Positions 1-6,308 are shown, numbered from the stretch's first letter. The stretch is 6,456 bases of DNA from an uncultured Corynebacterium sp. (GCA_945631445.1 CALZCR010000107.1:1-6456); one strand, 5' to 3'. The notes: a model not told the origin generated them from the sequence alone. Numbers and translations: made by a program.

Positions 1-1094
1 CGGGTGCGCTGGTCATCTCGATTCCGGTCTCGATCGTCGCCGGCATCGGCCGCGCAGCCCAGGACGGCGTGCTGATCAAGGGCGGCGAGTACCTGGAGAC
101 CGCCGCGAAGGTGGACACCGTGGTCGTCGATAAGACGGGCACCCTGACCAACGGACGTCCGGAGCTGACCGACGTCGAGTCCTTGGACCCGGCTTATTCC
201 GAAGAAGACGTCCTGACTCTGGCGGCGCGCGCAGAGACCGCCTCCGAGCACCCGCTGGCCGACGCCATCATCCGCGGCGCCCAAGACCGCGGCCTGGTCG
301 TCGAGATGGTCGACAAGGCCGAGCCGGTCACCGGCAAGGGCATCCGCGCAGAAGTGGGCGGCCACACCGTCGCTGTCGGTTCCGCCGACCTGTTGGACGG
401 CGAGGTCGAGCAAACCCGCATCCTAGAGCTCAATGAGCTGGGGCGCACCGCGATGTTCGTCGGCGTCGACGGACATGCCATCGGCATCGTGGCCGTCGCA
501 GACACGGTCCGTGCCGACGCCCTGGCCGCCGTAGAGGCCATGCACGACAGGGGCATCCGGGTGGTCATGGCCACCGGTGACGCCGAGCGCGTCGCCGCGA
601 ACGTCGCCGCCGAACTCGGCGTCGACGAGGTCCGCGCCGAGCTGATGCCCGAGGACAAGCTGGACATCGTCAAGGAACTGCAAGCCGAGGGCCGCACCGT
701 GGCCATGGTCGGCGACGGCGTCAACGACACCCCGGCACTGGCCACCGCCGATATTGGCGTGGCGATGGGGGCGGCCGGCTCCCCGGCCGCGATCGAGACC
801 GCCGACATCGCGCTGATGGCCGACCGGTTGCCGCGCCTGCCGTATGCGCTGGGATTAGCCAAGCGCACGGTCGGCACCATGCGCGTCAACATCGCCATCG
901 CCTTGCTGACGGTGCTGATCCTGCTGATCGGCGTCCTGTTCGGCGGCGTGACCATGGCGATCGGCATGCTCTTCCACCAGGCGTCGGTGCTGCTGGTCAT
1001 CGGTATCGCGATGCTGCTGCTGATTCCGCGACTTAAGGAAGACAAGGCCGCGGGCCGACAGAAGTCGGACCTGGAGGAGAAGATCACCGCCTAA
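1..1094 (+). CDS. P1B-type heavy-metal translocating ATPase, 5'-truncated by window edge
   Basis: This is the C-terminal part of an integral membrane ATPase that exports or imports a transition-metal ion using ATP. The frame is open from base 3 and starts with GALVISIPVSIVAGIG, the part of the metal-site helix just after the usual Cys-Pro pair; the first visible residue is Gly, suggesting a CPG rather than CPC motif. Numbering from the GTG at 69, the phosphorylated Asp is D21 in DKTGT (129-131), the HP motif of the nucleotide domain is H61-P62 (249-254), the GKG nucleotide motif is at 89-91, TGD at 169-171 and the hinge GDGVND at 215-220. Two hydrophobic helices (about 274-293 and 296-319) close the protein, followed by a charged tail. 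The last helices lack an obvious signature of the Cu, Zn/Cd or Co subclasses (only N274 and H303-Q304 stand out), so I do not assign a metal. The GTG at 69 is not the true start; the gene continues upstream of the window. Confidence 0.95.
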   Translation, partial: GALVISIPVSIVAGIGRAAQDGVLIKGGEYLETAAKVDTVVVDKTGTLTNGRPELTDVESLDPAYSEEDVLTLAARAETASEHPLADAIIRGAQDRGLVVEMVDKAEPVTGKGIRAEVGGHTVAVGSADLLDGEVEQTRILELNELGRTAMFVGVDGHAIGIVAVADTVRADALAAVEAMHDRGIRVVMATGDAERVAANVAAELGVDEVRAELMPEDKLDIVKELQAEGRTVAMVGDGVNDTPALATADIGVAMGAAGSPAAIETADIALMADRLPRLPYALGLAKRTVGTMRVNIAIALLTVLILLIGVLFGGVTMAIGMLFHQASVLLVIGIAMLLLIPRLKEDKAAGRQKSDLEEKITA

Positions 1095-1115
1095 GAACCC
1101 GCCGCTTCCACCGCT

Positions 1116-1143
1116 GCCCGGTTCCCCGCCCAGGGGGCCGGGC
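1116..1143 (+). terminator. Candidate terminator hairpin after the metal ATPase
   Basis: Bases 1116-1126 pair with 1133-1143 to give an 11-bp, GC-rich stem (two G-U pairs) around a 6-base loop, 21 bases after the ATPase stop. On the minus strand the two G-U pairs become A-C mismatches, so the structure favours the ATPase transcript. There is no clean U-run afterwards (only CTTT at 1151-1154), which makes this a weak intrinsic terminator by the classical rule. Its position between two convergent genes supports the call. Confidence 0.4.
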
Positions 1144-1146
1144 CGG

Positions 1147-2157
1147 TCACCTTTCCGGCCGGTCTTCCTCGGCGACCGCCGCCAAGGCCGCGACCACGAG
1201 CTGGAGCACCCGGTGATCCTCCGGCATGTCCTCGTGCATGACGACGGCCGTGGGATCCACGTCCTGGACCCACAGGTTGTGCACCGTGTCGTCGGTGGTG
1301 TCCGGGTCGTGGAGAAAACACGTCTCCGGTGGCTGGATGGTCAGGTCGGAGCGGGTGGCGATGCAGGTGTAGGTCACGCCCTCAACGAGGTCGCCGCCCT
1401 CATTGGCGGCTTCGACGACGGGGGAGTCGATGACCTGCTGGAATCCAGCCGGGCCGAACCAGGCCCGGACGAAGGCGTCGACGAGGTTCTCGGCGAGCTC
1501 GCCGGTGATCAACGGGGAGATGACCCCACCCAGGGTCGTCCCGTGGTTCGGGGCGGCCAGTGAGATCATGTGATGCACTTTCGCGCCGCAGTCGTGCGCG
1601 CGCAACCAGTAGCGCACCAGCAGCCCGCCCTGCGAATGGCCGATGACGATGACCTGCTGCGCGCCGGTCACGGCGAGCACCGCATCGATGTAGCCGCCGA
1701 TCTGTGTGGCCGACTCCTGCATCTGCGCGGTGCCGCGGTTGCCGTAGGCCGGCGCGAACACCGTCCACCCGTGGGCGCGCAGGTCACGGGCGAGTTTTCC
1801 CCAGTGCCCGGTGGTGGCGCCGGTGCCGTGGACGAGCACCACCGGCCAGGGCTTGTCCTCGGTGGGCCTGGCCGACCAGTCGTCTTCGAAGATGCCGCGC
1901 TGATTGATCCGGGCCACCAGCGGCAGGGCGCCGGATTCGTCGTCCTCGAAATCGAGGTCCGGGCCGGGGTCGTCGAGGGCGTCGATGATCCGTTGCGCCA
2001 CCTCTTCCGGCAGGTGGTCTGCGCCGACGGCGTCCACGTGCTCGCGCAGCTGCTCGGGCACGATGGTGCTTTGCTGCGTGGCGGCGTCGTAGCCCCAGAG
2101 CCGGCCGAGCTTCTCGGAGAGGACGTCGCGGAGTCTACGGCGTGAGTCAGCAGGCAT
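1147..2157 (-). CDS. Class 2 lipase-like alpha/beta hydrolase (LipA/EstA type)
   Basis: A 336-residue serine hydrolase, probably an esterase or lipase acting on acyl esters. The alpha/beta-hydrolase core begins near residue 103 with PWPVVLVHGTG, where H110-G-T-G113 is the oxyanion-hole loop. The nucleophile elbow is G173-H-S175-Q-G177, followed by a SLAAPNHGTT segment (199-208) typical of class 2 lipases. By family pattern the acid is D271 in ATRSD and the base H308 in VVMHEDMPED; H315 is the alternative. Residues 1-100 are an extra, acidic, soluble-looking N-terminal region with no signal peptide or membrane helix, whereas many actinobacterial relatives are secreted. Cys265 and Cys280 flank the acid loop and could form a disulfide if the protein is exported by some other route. 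The ATG at 2157 is preceded by AGGA eight bases upstream. The gene is convergent with the metal ATPase and divergent from amn. The fold is certain; the substrate is unknown. Confidence 0.9.
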   Translation of the reverse strand: MPADSRRRLRDVLSEKLGRLWGYDAATQQSTIVPEQLREHVDAVGADHLPEEVAQRIIDALDDPGPDLDFEDDESGALPLVARINQRGIFEDDWSARPTEDKPWPVVLVHGTGATTGHWGKLARDLRAHGWTVFAPAYGNRGTAQMQESATQIGGYIDAVLAVTGAQQVIVIGHSQGGLLVRYWLRAHDCGAKVHHMISLAAPNHGTTLGGVISPLITGELAENLVDAFVRAWFGPAGFQQVIDSPVVEAANEGGDLVEGVTYTCIATRSDLTIQPPETCFLHDPDTTDDTVHNLWVQDVDPTAVVMHEDMPEDHRVLQLVVAALAAVAEEDRPER

Positions 2158-2164
2158 GGCCCTG

Positions 2165-2170
2165 ATCCTA
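2165..2170 (-). promoter_or_regulatory. TAGGAT box just upstream of the hydrolase start (-10 or SD)
   Basis: Read on the minus strand, TAGGAT (a TANNNT match to the actinobacterial -10) lies seven bases before the ATG at 2157. If used as a -10 it would place the transcript start at or next to the ATG, giving a leaderless mRNA. The same bases contain AGGA, eight bases from the ATG, so they could equally be a Shine-Dalgarno site. No recognisable -35 is seen at the right distance. Confidence 0.35.
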
Positions 2171-2202
2171 GCGACGGCGCCAGGCAGGCTCGCGACCCAT
2201 CA

Positions 2203-2340
2203 TTCCTGTTCCTCATAGATGTTTCCGGCGCCGTCGTGGCGGGCCTTTCACCCCTGCTCTTCCTCTGGGTGGTCATGGTGCTGCTGCAGGTCGCCTACGT
2301 GCTCACGGGCGGGCGCTTCCCCGGGACTGAGTGGCTGTGA
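2203..2340 (+). pseudogene. Possible remnant of a membrane-protein C-terminus
   Basis: A frame open from 2146 and ending at TGA 2338-2340 encodes a strongly hydrophobic segment from about 2203, including VSGAVVAGLSPLLFLWVV and a second stretch VMVLLQVAYVLTGG, then a short polar end GRFPGTEWL. Roughly 90 percent of its third codon positions from 2221 onward are G or C, as in the real genes nearby, which suggests past or present coding. No ATG precedes the hydrophobic part in frame; GTG at 2236 would give a 34-residue single-helix protein without a visible ribosome binding site, and CTG at 2206 is the only other option. It is therefore either a decayed 3' gene fragment or a small membrane protein with an unusual start. 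I do not recognise the family. Confidence 0.3.
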
Positions 2341-2367
2341 GCCCCGCGCTCCGTCCGGCCGGATAGC

Positions 2368-2373
2368 TAGGCT
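2368..2373 (+). promoter_or_regulatory. Candidate -10 box (TAGGCT) for amn
   Basis: TAGGCT fits the TANNNT pattern and ends eight bases before the amn ATG at 2382, so transcription could start at or beside the start codon. The GGGAAGG between box and ATG (2374-2380) is purine-rich but sits too close to the ATG to be an ideal ribosome binding site. There is no convincing -35 hexamer 16-18 bases upstream. Confidence 0.35.
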
Positions 2374-2381
2374 GGGAAGGC

Positions 2382-3818
2382 ATGAGCACCACTGAATCTG
2401 GCCTGACGGTCATGCCGACGGTGACCCAAGCCGTCGATAAGCTGATTGACCTGTACGAAACCTCCTGCGCGACCGCGCGCCGGGCGATCGACACCGGCGA
2501 TTACGCGGCCTACGCCGAGGTGGTGTACCCGCGGCTGGTCGTGGACATCACGCAGTGGCGCCCCATCGACCGCACCGAACCCTTCGGCTACGTCAACGAG
2601 GCCGGGCGCTACACCACCGAGATATCCAAGCCCGCCGTCATGCGGGAATACCTGCACGAACAGCTGGAGCGCCTGACCGGCAACTACGAGTCCACCATCT
2701 TGGTCGGGCCCGGTGAGACCCGCATCCCGCCCGAGTACATCGCCGGCATGCCCGACGTCAGCGAGGCCCGCCGCACCCAAGACGGCTCCCAGGACGTTAT
2801 CCCGCGACCCACGCTCGACGACGTCCACGACGCCATCATCGACGGCACGTGGGAGGCCTTCCACGGCAAGGAGCGCCCGCTGTTTCACTTCGGGCCGCAG
2901 CGCTTCGACATCGCGTGCGCGCGCATCCGCCACTACACCGGCATCGACGTGGACACCCTGCAGAAATACATCCTGTTCACCAACTACGCGATGCACACCA
3001 CGGAGTTCGTGAAATTCGGCCTCCGCGAACTCGCCGACCCCGAGTCCCGCTACACGCGCCTGATCCTGCCCGTGGGCGAGACCCTCACCGCGGAGACCGC
3101 CAGCGAGGCCGACATCAAGGACCTCACCTTGGAGTCCGCCTACCAGATGCCCCGCTACGACCTGGTCACCGACGACGGCGACGGCATCACCATGATCAAC
3201 ATCGGCGTCGGCCCCTCCAACGCCAAGACCATCACCGACTGCCTGGCGGTGCTGCGCCCGGAGGCGTGGATCATGATCGGCCACTGCGCCGGCCTCGACG
3301 GGCGCATGCGCATCGGCGACCTCATCTTGGGCAACGCCTACCAGCGTGAAGACCACATCCTCGACGGACGCATCGACCACAGCATGCCGATTCCAGCCGT
3401 GCCCGAGGTCCAGCGCGCGCTGGAAGCCACCGTCGCAGAGATCTACGGCGACGCCAAGGCCCTCATGCGCACCGGCACGGTGCTGTCCACCGACGACCGC
3501 AACTGGGAGTGGCATACCCCGAAGGACCTGTGGGAATGGTTGCGCGGCTCCACCGCGGCGGCCGTCGACATGGAGTCCTCGACCTTGGCCACCAACGGCT
3601 ACCGCTACCGCGTGCCCTACGGCACGCTGCTGTCGGTCTCCGACCTGCCGCTGCACGCCGTGCCCAAGCTGCCCGCCCAGGCGCAGGCCTTCTACGAGAA
3701 CTCGAAGCAGGCCCACATGATGTGCGCCGTCAAGGCCGTGGAGCGCCTCGCTAAAAACCCGGAGAAGCTGCGCACCCGCAAGCTGCGCCGCACCATGGGC
3801 GAAGTGCCGTTCCGGTAG
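2382..3818 (+). CDS. amn: AMP nucleosidase
   Basis: Cytosolic enzyme that hydrolyses the N-glycosidic bond of AMP to adenine and ribose 5-phosphate, helping to set adenylate pools and feed purine salvage. The 478 residues match the usual family length (E. coli Amn is 484). Residues about 14-180 form the Amn-specific N-terminal domain (note SYTT-like GRYTTEISKP at 75-84 and FGPQRFDIACARIRHYTG at 170-187). The rest is a nucleoside-phosphorylase fold: NIGVGPSNAKTI (273-284), MIGHCAGL (298-305), RTGTVLSTDDRNWE (363-376), VDMES (395-399) and YGTLLSVSDLPLH (413-425). D421 corresponds to the catalytic Asp of the family (Asp428 in E. coli Amn), and E398 lies in the sugar-contacting VDMES motif. The basic tail ending RKLRR...VPFR also matches E. 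coli Amn. The ATG at 2382 gives an N-terminus aligned with known Amn proteins; M11 (2412) is a less likely alternative. The gene is divergent from the hydrolase and seems to stand alone. Confidence 0.97.
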   Translation: MSTTESGLTVMPTVTQAVDKLIDLYETSCATARRAIDTGDYAAYAEVVYPRLVVDITQWRPIDRTEPFGYVNEAGRYTTEISKPAVMREYLHEQLERLTGNYESTILVGPGETRIPPEYIAGMPDVSEARRTQDGSQDVIPRPTLDDVHDAIIDGTWEAFHGKERPLFHFGPQRFDIACARIRHYTGIDVDTLQKYILFTNYAMHTTEFVKFGLRELADPESRYTRLILPVGETLTAETASEADIKDLTLESAYQMPRYDLVTDDGDGITMINIGVGPSNAKTITDCLAVLRPEAWIMIGHCAGLDGRMRIGDLILGNAYQREDHILDGRIDHSMPIPAVPEVQRALEATVAEIYGDAKALMRTGTVLSTDDRNWEWHTPKDLWEWLRGSTAAAVDMESSTLATNGYRYRVPYGTLLSVSDLPLHAVPKLPAQAQAFYENSKQAHMMCAVKAVERLAKNPEKLRTRKLRRTMGEVPFR

Positions 3819-3842
3819 GAAGCGGCTGCGGCTCGGATCAGG

Positions 3843-3881
3843 AGACTTAACAGACTTGTCAGTGTTAAGTCTGGTAAGTCT
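3843..3881. repeat. 39-base palindrome made of tandem 9-mers downstream of amn
   Basis: Bases 3843-3857 pair with 3867-3881 at 14 of 15 positions (single mismatch 3850/3874) around a 9-base loop. Each arm is itself a tandem repeat with 9-base period: AGACTT at 3843 and 3852, and AAGTCT at 3867 and 3876. The right arm includes two perfect consecutive copies of TAAGTCTGG (3866-3874, 3875-3883) followed by a degenerate third (CAAGTACGC). An alternative register gives a perfect 10-bp inverted repeat, 3843-3852 with 3863-3872. The block is AT-richer than its surroundings. It starts 25 bases after the amn stop and ends about 126 bases before the next gene, with no U-run on either side, so it is not a classical terminator. 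It could be an operator with four half-sites, a U-less terminator or a dispersed palindromic element. I do not recognise a known corynebacterial regulator motif in it. Confidence 0.8.
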
Positions 3882-3924
3882 GGCAAGTACGCCTGAAAGC
3901 GGAACTACCCCTGCTGACCAGGGC

Positions 3925-3930
3925 TAATCT
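3925..3930 (+). promoter_or_regulatory. Candidate -10 box (TAATCT) for the beta-propeller gene
   Basis: TAATCT is a good TANNNT -10 match 77 bases before the ATG at 4008, predicting a leader of about 70 bases. No clear -35 is present 16-18 bases upstream. The palindromic 9-mer block at 3843-3881 ends 43 bases before this box, a position where an activator or upstream repressor could bind. The gene itself has a strong ribosome binding site, AGGAG at 3996-4000, seven bases before the ATG. Confidence 0.4.
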
Positions 3931-4007
3931 GGAACCAACCTCCGCACCCTGCCGGGACCTATCTCTCCTCCCGACGCCGACCTTTACCGCCGAACAGGAG
4001 CCCCGCC

Positions 4008-4914
4008 ATGCCCCAGCTGCTCGTCCTGGCCCGCGACCACGACCGCATCGACATGCTCGACCTTGACGCCGACACCCGCCAAGTGATCCTCACCGACACC
4101 GGGCCGAACCCCGACGGGGTGGTCTGCGACGGGGAGACGATCTACTGGACGACGATGGGGGAGCGGACGTCGACAAGCGGGCGCGGGGAAGCGATCTACG
4201 CCGACCTCGACGGCGGCGTGCACGCCATCGACGTCGACGGTGAAAACCGCCGCGACATCGTCGCGCCGGGCGGGACCACCACCGCGAAGCAGCTGGCGTT
4301 GGACGCCCGCGGCAACCTGTACTGGGGCAACCGCGAAGGCATGTCGCTGGCCACGGCGCGCACCGACGGCGCCGGCCTGCGCGACCTCATCGCCCGCGAC
4401 GGTTCCTTAGGCGAACGCGACTGGATCGTCGGCGTGGCCGTCGATGAAGAAGCCGGCCACATCTACTGGTCGCAAAAGGGCTCGCACGAAGGCGGCGACG
4501 GGCAGATCTTCCGCGCCGGCCTGGAGCTTCCCGCCGGGCAGACCGCCGAGAACCGTACCGACGTCGAATTGCTGTGGGACAACCTGCCCGCCCCCCATCG
4601 ACCTGGAGCTGTTTGATGGCCACCTGCTGTGGACTGATCGCGGCGCGGGCGATCTGCCGGGCGGCAACTCGCTGAGCTGCGCCGCGATTCCGCCGGTGGG
4701 GCAGAAGGGGGAGGAGCCGTACGTGGTCGCCGACGGTTTCTCGGAGGCGATCGGCCTGACCGTCGACGCCCCGCGGCGCACCGCGTACGTCGCGGACCTC
4801 TCCGGCCAGATCTGGGCGGTGCCGAATCTGGGCCAGGAAGGCGCAGACAAGCAGCTGATCACGGATTTGGGCTTTGCGGTCACGGGGCTGAACCACGTCA
4901 AAGCCACGGCCTGA
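4008..4914 (+). pseudogene. YWTD-type beta-propeller protein, frameshifted at a C6 run
   Basis: A cytosolic-looking protein (no signal peptide) with repeated blade motifs: IYWTTMG (45-51), LYWGNREG (104-111), IYWSQKG (152-158), and in the second frame LLWTDRGAG and AYVADLSGQIW. These resemble the LDL-receptor class B (YWTD) or SMP-30/NHL-like six-bladed propellers; the biochemical role is unknown. The first frame runs from ATG 4008 to TGA 4614-4616 (202 residues), but after LPAP (193-196) it reads nonsense. The expected continuation, IDLELFDGHLLWTDRG, is in the +1 frame and runs to TGA 4912-4914. The break lies in six C's at 4591-4596; removing one C restores a single 301-residue protein. Codon bias stays high on both sides, so the lesion is recent, a sequencing error, or a switchable tract. 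AGGAG at 3996-4000 fixes the start. No good restart codon exists for the second part, so as written the protein loses its C-terminal third. Confidence 0.8.
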
Positions 4915-4950
4915 GCCGCAGGTGGTGGGGCCACGGCGTTTCTTAACGTT
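4915..4950 (+). terminator. Weak terminator-like hairpin after the propeller gene
   Basis: GTGG at 4922-4925 pairs with CCAC at 4931-4934, and GCC at 4915-4917 with GGC at 4935-4937 across a bulge. The stem is followed at once by a T-rich stretch, GTTTCTTAACGTTCTTTTC (4938-4956). The T-rich tail is what favours a terminator; the stem is short and bulged. If real it would reduce read-through into the exporter gene. Confidence 0.3.
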
Positions 4951-4964
4951 CTTTTCTCGGTGTA

Positions 4965-4985
4965 TTCCTGGATGATGTCCAGGGA
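4965..4985 (+). other. Hairpin in the leader of the exporter gene
   Basis: TTCCTGGA (4965-4972) pairs with TCCAGGGA (4978-4985), eight pairs including one G-T, with loop TGATG. It lies 43 bases upstream of the exporter start. It is nested inside a longer imperfect inverted repeat, 4922-4932 with 4989-4999 (10 of 11 pairs) extended by 4918-4921 with 5002-5005 across a two-base bulge. Together these could fold most of the 114-base intergenic region into one RNA structure. No known riboswitch class is recognised. Confidence 0.35.
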
Positions 4986-5028
4986 AGGGGCCGCACCACG
5001 GCTGCAAATGAGAAAGTGACGGAACACA

Positions 5029-6249
5029 GTGAACATGAATAAGGGCGGCCGCGACCGGGCACCGCAACAATTGAACACCGGGCTACTCCTAGGCTTGGCG
5101 TTGCTGTCGGCCGCGGCGCCGCTGTCCATCGACATGTACCTGCCCGCCTTCCCCTTCATCGTCGAAGACCTCGGCACCACCCAGGCGATGGTGCAGCTGA
5201 CGCTCTCCGGGTTCATGTTCGGCCTGGCGGTCGGGCAGCTGATCATCGGGCCCATCTCTGATGCGGTGGGGCGCAAAGGCCTGCTCGTCGGCGGAGCGGT
5301 GTTCGCCCTAATCGCTTCCGTGGTCGCCGCCCTGGCGCCCACCATTGAAATTCTCATCCTCTGCCGTCTGCTACAGGGGCTGGCTTCCGGGGCGTGCGTG
5401 GTGCTGGCGCGCGCGGTCATCCCGGATCTGGTGGCGGGCAAACGCGCGGCCAAAGCCTTCGCCCTGCTCATGACGGTGCAGGGGTTGGCCCCGGTCGCCG
5501 CCCCAGTCGTCGGCGGCCTGCTGGTCGAACCGATCGGCTGGCGCGGCATCTTCTGGGTCCTCGCCGCCGTCAACGTCGCCCAGCTGCTCGTCGCCCTGTT
5601 CGTGGTCCGCGAGTCGCTGACGCCGGAACGGCGCACCGACCCCAGCGTGCGCGGCGTGCTGGGCAACTACCTCTACGTGCTCAAAAAACCCGCGTTCCGC
5701 GGGTACACGGTGTCCTTCGCCTTCGGCTTCGCCACCATGTTCTGCTACATCTCCGCCTCCTCGTTCGTCATCCAGACGCAGATGGACATGTCCGTGCAGA
5801 CATTCACCCTGGTCTTCGCCCTCAACTCCCTCGGCATGGTCGGGGCGAACATGCTCAACGCGCGACTGGTGGAGAAGTTTGACCCGCATGTCATTCTCCG
5901 CACGAGCCAGGTGCTGTTGATCACGGTCAGCGCCCTGCTGCTGGTCACGGTGACCTTCACGATCACCCCCTGGGCCGTGTTCCCCCTGCTGTTTCTGGCC
6001 GTCAGCCCGATCGGCATCCTGATGGGCAACTCCACCGCGTTGGGCACCGGACAGGTCCGGGAGCGCGCCGGGTCGGGCTCGGCGGTCATGGGGTTCGTGC
6101 AATTCGCCCTCGGCGCGGCGGTCAGCCCGCTCATGGGGCTGGGAGGCAACGCGGCGCTGACGATGGCGATCGGCATGGTCGTCTGCGCGATCTTCTCCTT
6201 CGGCGGATCCTGGTACGCGGGCAAGCACCGCGCGGTGGTCGCGGAGTAG
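5029..6249 (+). CDS. Bcr/CflA-family (DHA1) MFS drug/metabolite exporter
   Basis: Inner-membrane proton antiporter of the 12-helix DHA1 family, probably exporting a small organic compound. The 406 residues are the usual length. The first helix holds the family signature SIDMYLPAFP (33-42, with D35); motif A between helices 2 and 3 is G74-P-I-S-D78-A-V-G-R82-K83; the motif B region in helix 4 is CRLLQG (112-117, R113); motif C, the antiporter motif, is GLAPVAAPVVGG (152-163) in helix 5. A hydrophilic central loop (about 194-222) separates the two six-helix halves, and the second half runs to about 395 with a short polar tail. The GTG at 5029 has GGAA four bases upstream; the ATG at 5035 is an in-frame alternative that would shorten the protein by two residues. 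It follows the propeller gene on the same strand after 114 bases of structured spacer. Specificity cannot be read from sequence; the label drug resistance is a family-level statement. Confidence 0.93.
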   Translation: MNMNKGGRDRAPQQLNTGLLLGLALLSAAAPLSIDMYLPAFPFIVEDLGTTQAMVQLTLSGFMFGLAVGQLIIGPISDAVGRKGLLVGGAVFALIASVVAALAPTIEILILCRLLQGLASGACVVLARAVIPDLVAGKRAAKAFALLMTVQGLAPVAAPVVGGLLVEPIGWRGIFWVLAAVNVAQLLVALFVVRESLTPERRTDPSVRGVLGNYLYVLKKPAFRGYTVSFAFGFATMFCYISASSFVIQTQMDMSVQTFTLVFALNSLGMVGANMLNARLVEKFDPHVILRTSQVLLITVSALLLVTVTFTITPWAVFPLLFLAVSPIGILMGNSTALGTGQVRERAGSGSAVMGFVQFALGAAVSPLMGLGGNAALTMAIGMVVCAIFSFGGSWYAGKHRAVVAE

Positions 6250-6250
6250 G

Positions 6251-6301
6251 GGCGTCCGGAAGCGTCGGATTTTCTGCGGTTGCAGAATTTCGGGCGACGC
6301 C
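6251..6301 (+). terminator. Candidate terminator downstream of the exporter
   Basis: Immediately after the exporter stop, TTCTGC (6272-6277) pairs perfectly with GCAGAA (6282-6287) around a GGTT loop and is followed by TTT (6288-6290). This is enclosed by a second perfect pair, GGCGTC (6251-6256) with GACGCC (6296-6301). The inner hairpin has T's after it on the plus strand and AAAA before it, so it could work in either direction. The inner stem is short, hence moderate confidence. Confidence 0.45.
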
Positions 6302-6308
6302 TGCTGTG

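Noticed and set aside
1141..1160. GGCCGG/CCGGCC inverted repeat overlapping the hydrolase stop codon
   Set aside because: Six-base GC palindromes are common in this composition, and there is no U-run on the minus strand to support a terminator.
1570..2145. A 191-codon plus-strand open frame inside the hydrolase gene
   Set aside because: It is an antisense shadow of the hydrolase, whose catalytic motifs are clear in the minus-strand frame.
2367..3716. A 449-codon minus-strand open frame opposite amn
   Set aside because: It lies antisense to a securely identified gene, has low-complexity Gly/Val/Ala/Asp-rich content, and is the expected mirror of a GC3-biased gene.
3856..3861. TTGTCA as a -35 element inside the palindrome
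   Set aside because: No -10 hexamer lies 16-19 bases downstream; the nearest good box (3925) is more than 60 bases away.
4616..4618. ATG overlapping the TGA of the first propeller fragment, as a restart codon
   Set aside because: It is in the wrong frame for the second half of the propeller, so it cannot restore translation of that part.
5008..5019. A three-codon upstream reading frame (Met-Arg-Lys) before the exporter
   Set aside because: It has no ribosome binding site of its own, and such short frames arise by chance.
4407..5666. A 419-codon minus-strand open frame across the propeller gene end, the spacer and the exporter start
   Set aside because: It overlaps two real plus-strand genes, encodes Ser/Arg/Pro/Thr-rich low-complexity sequence and shows no domain motif.
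5371..6228. A 285-codon minus-strand open frame opposite the exporter
   Set aside because: It is a His/Asp/Arg/Gly-rich shadow frame with no hydrophobic or domain pattern, opposite a clear 12-helix transporter.
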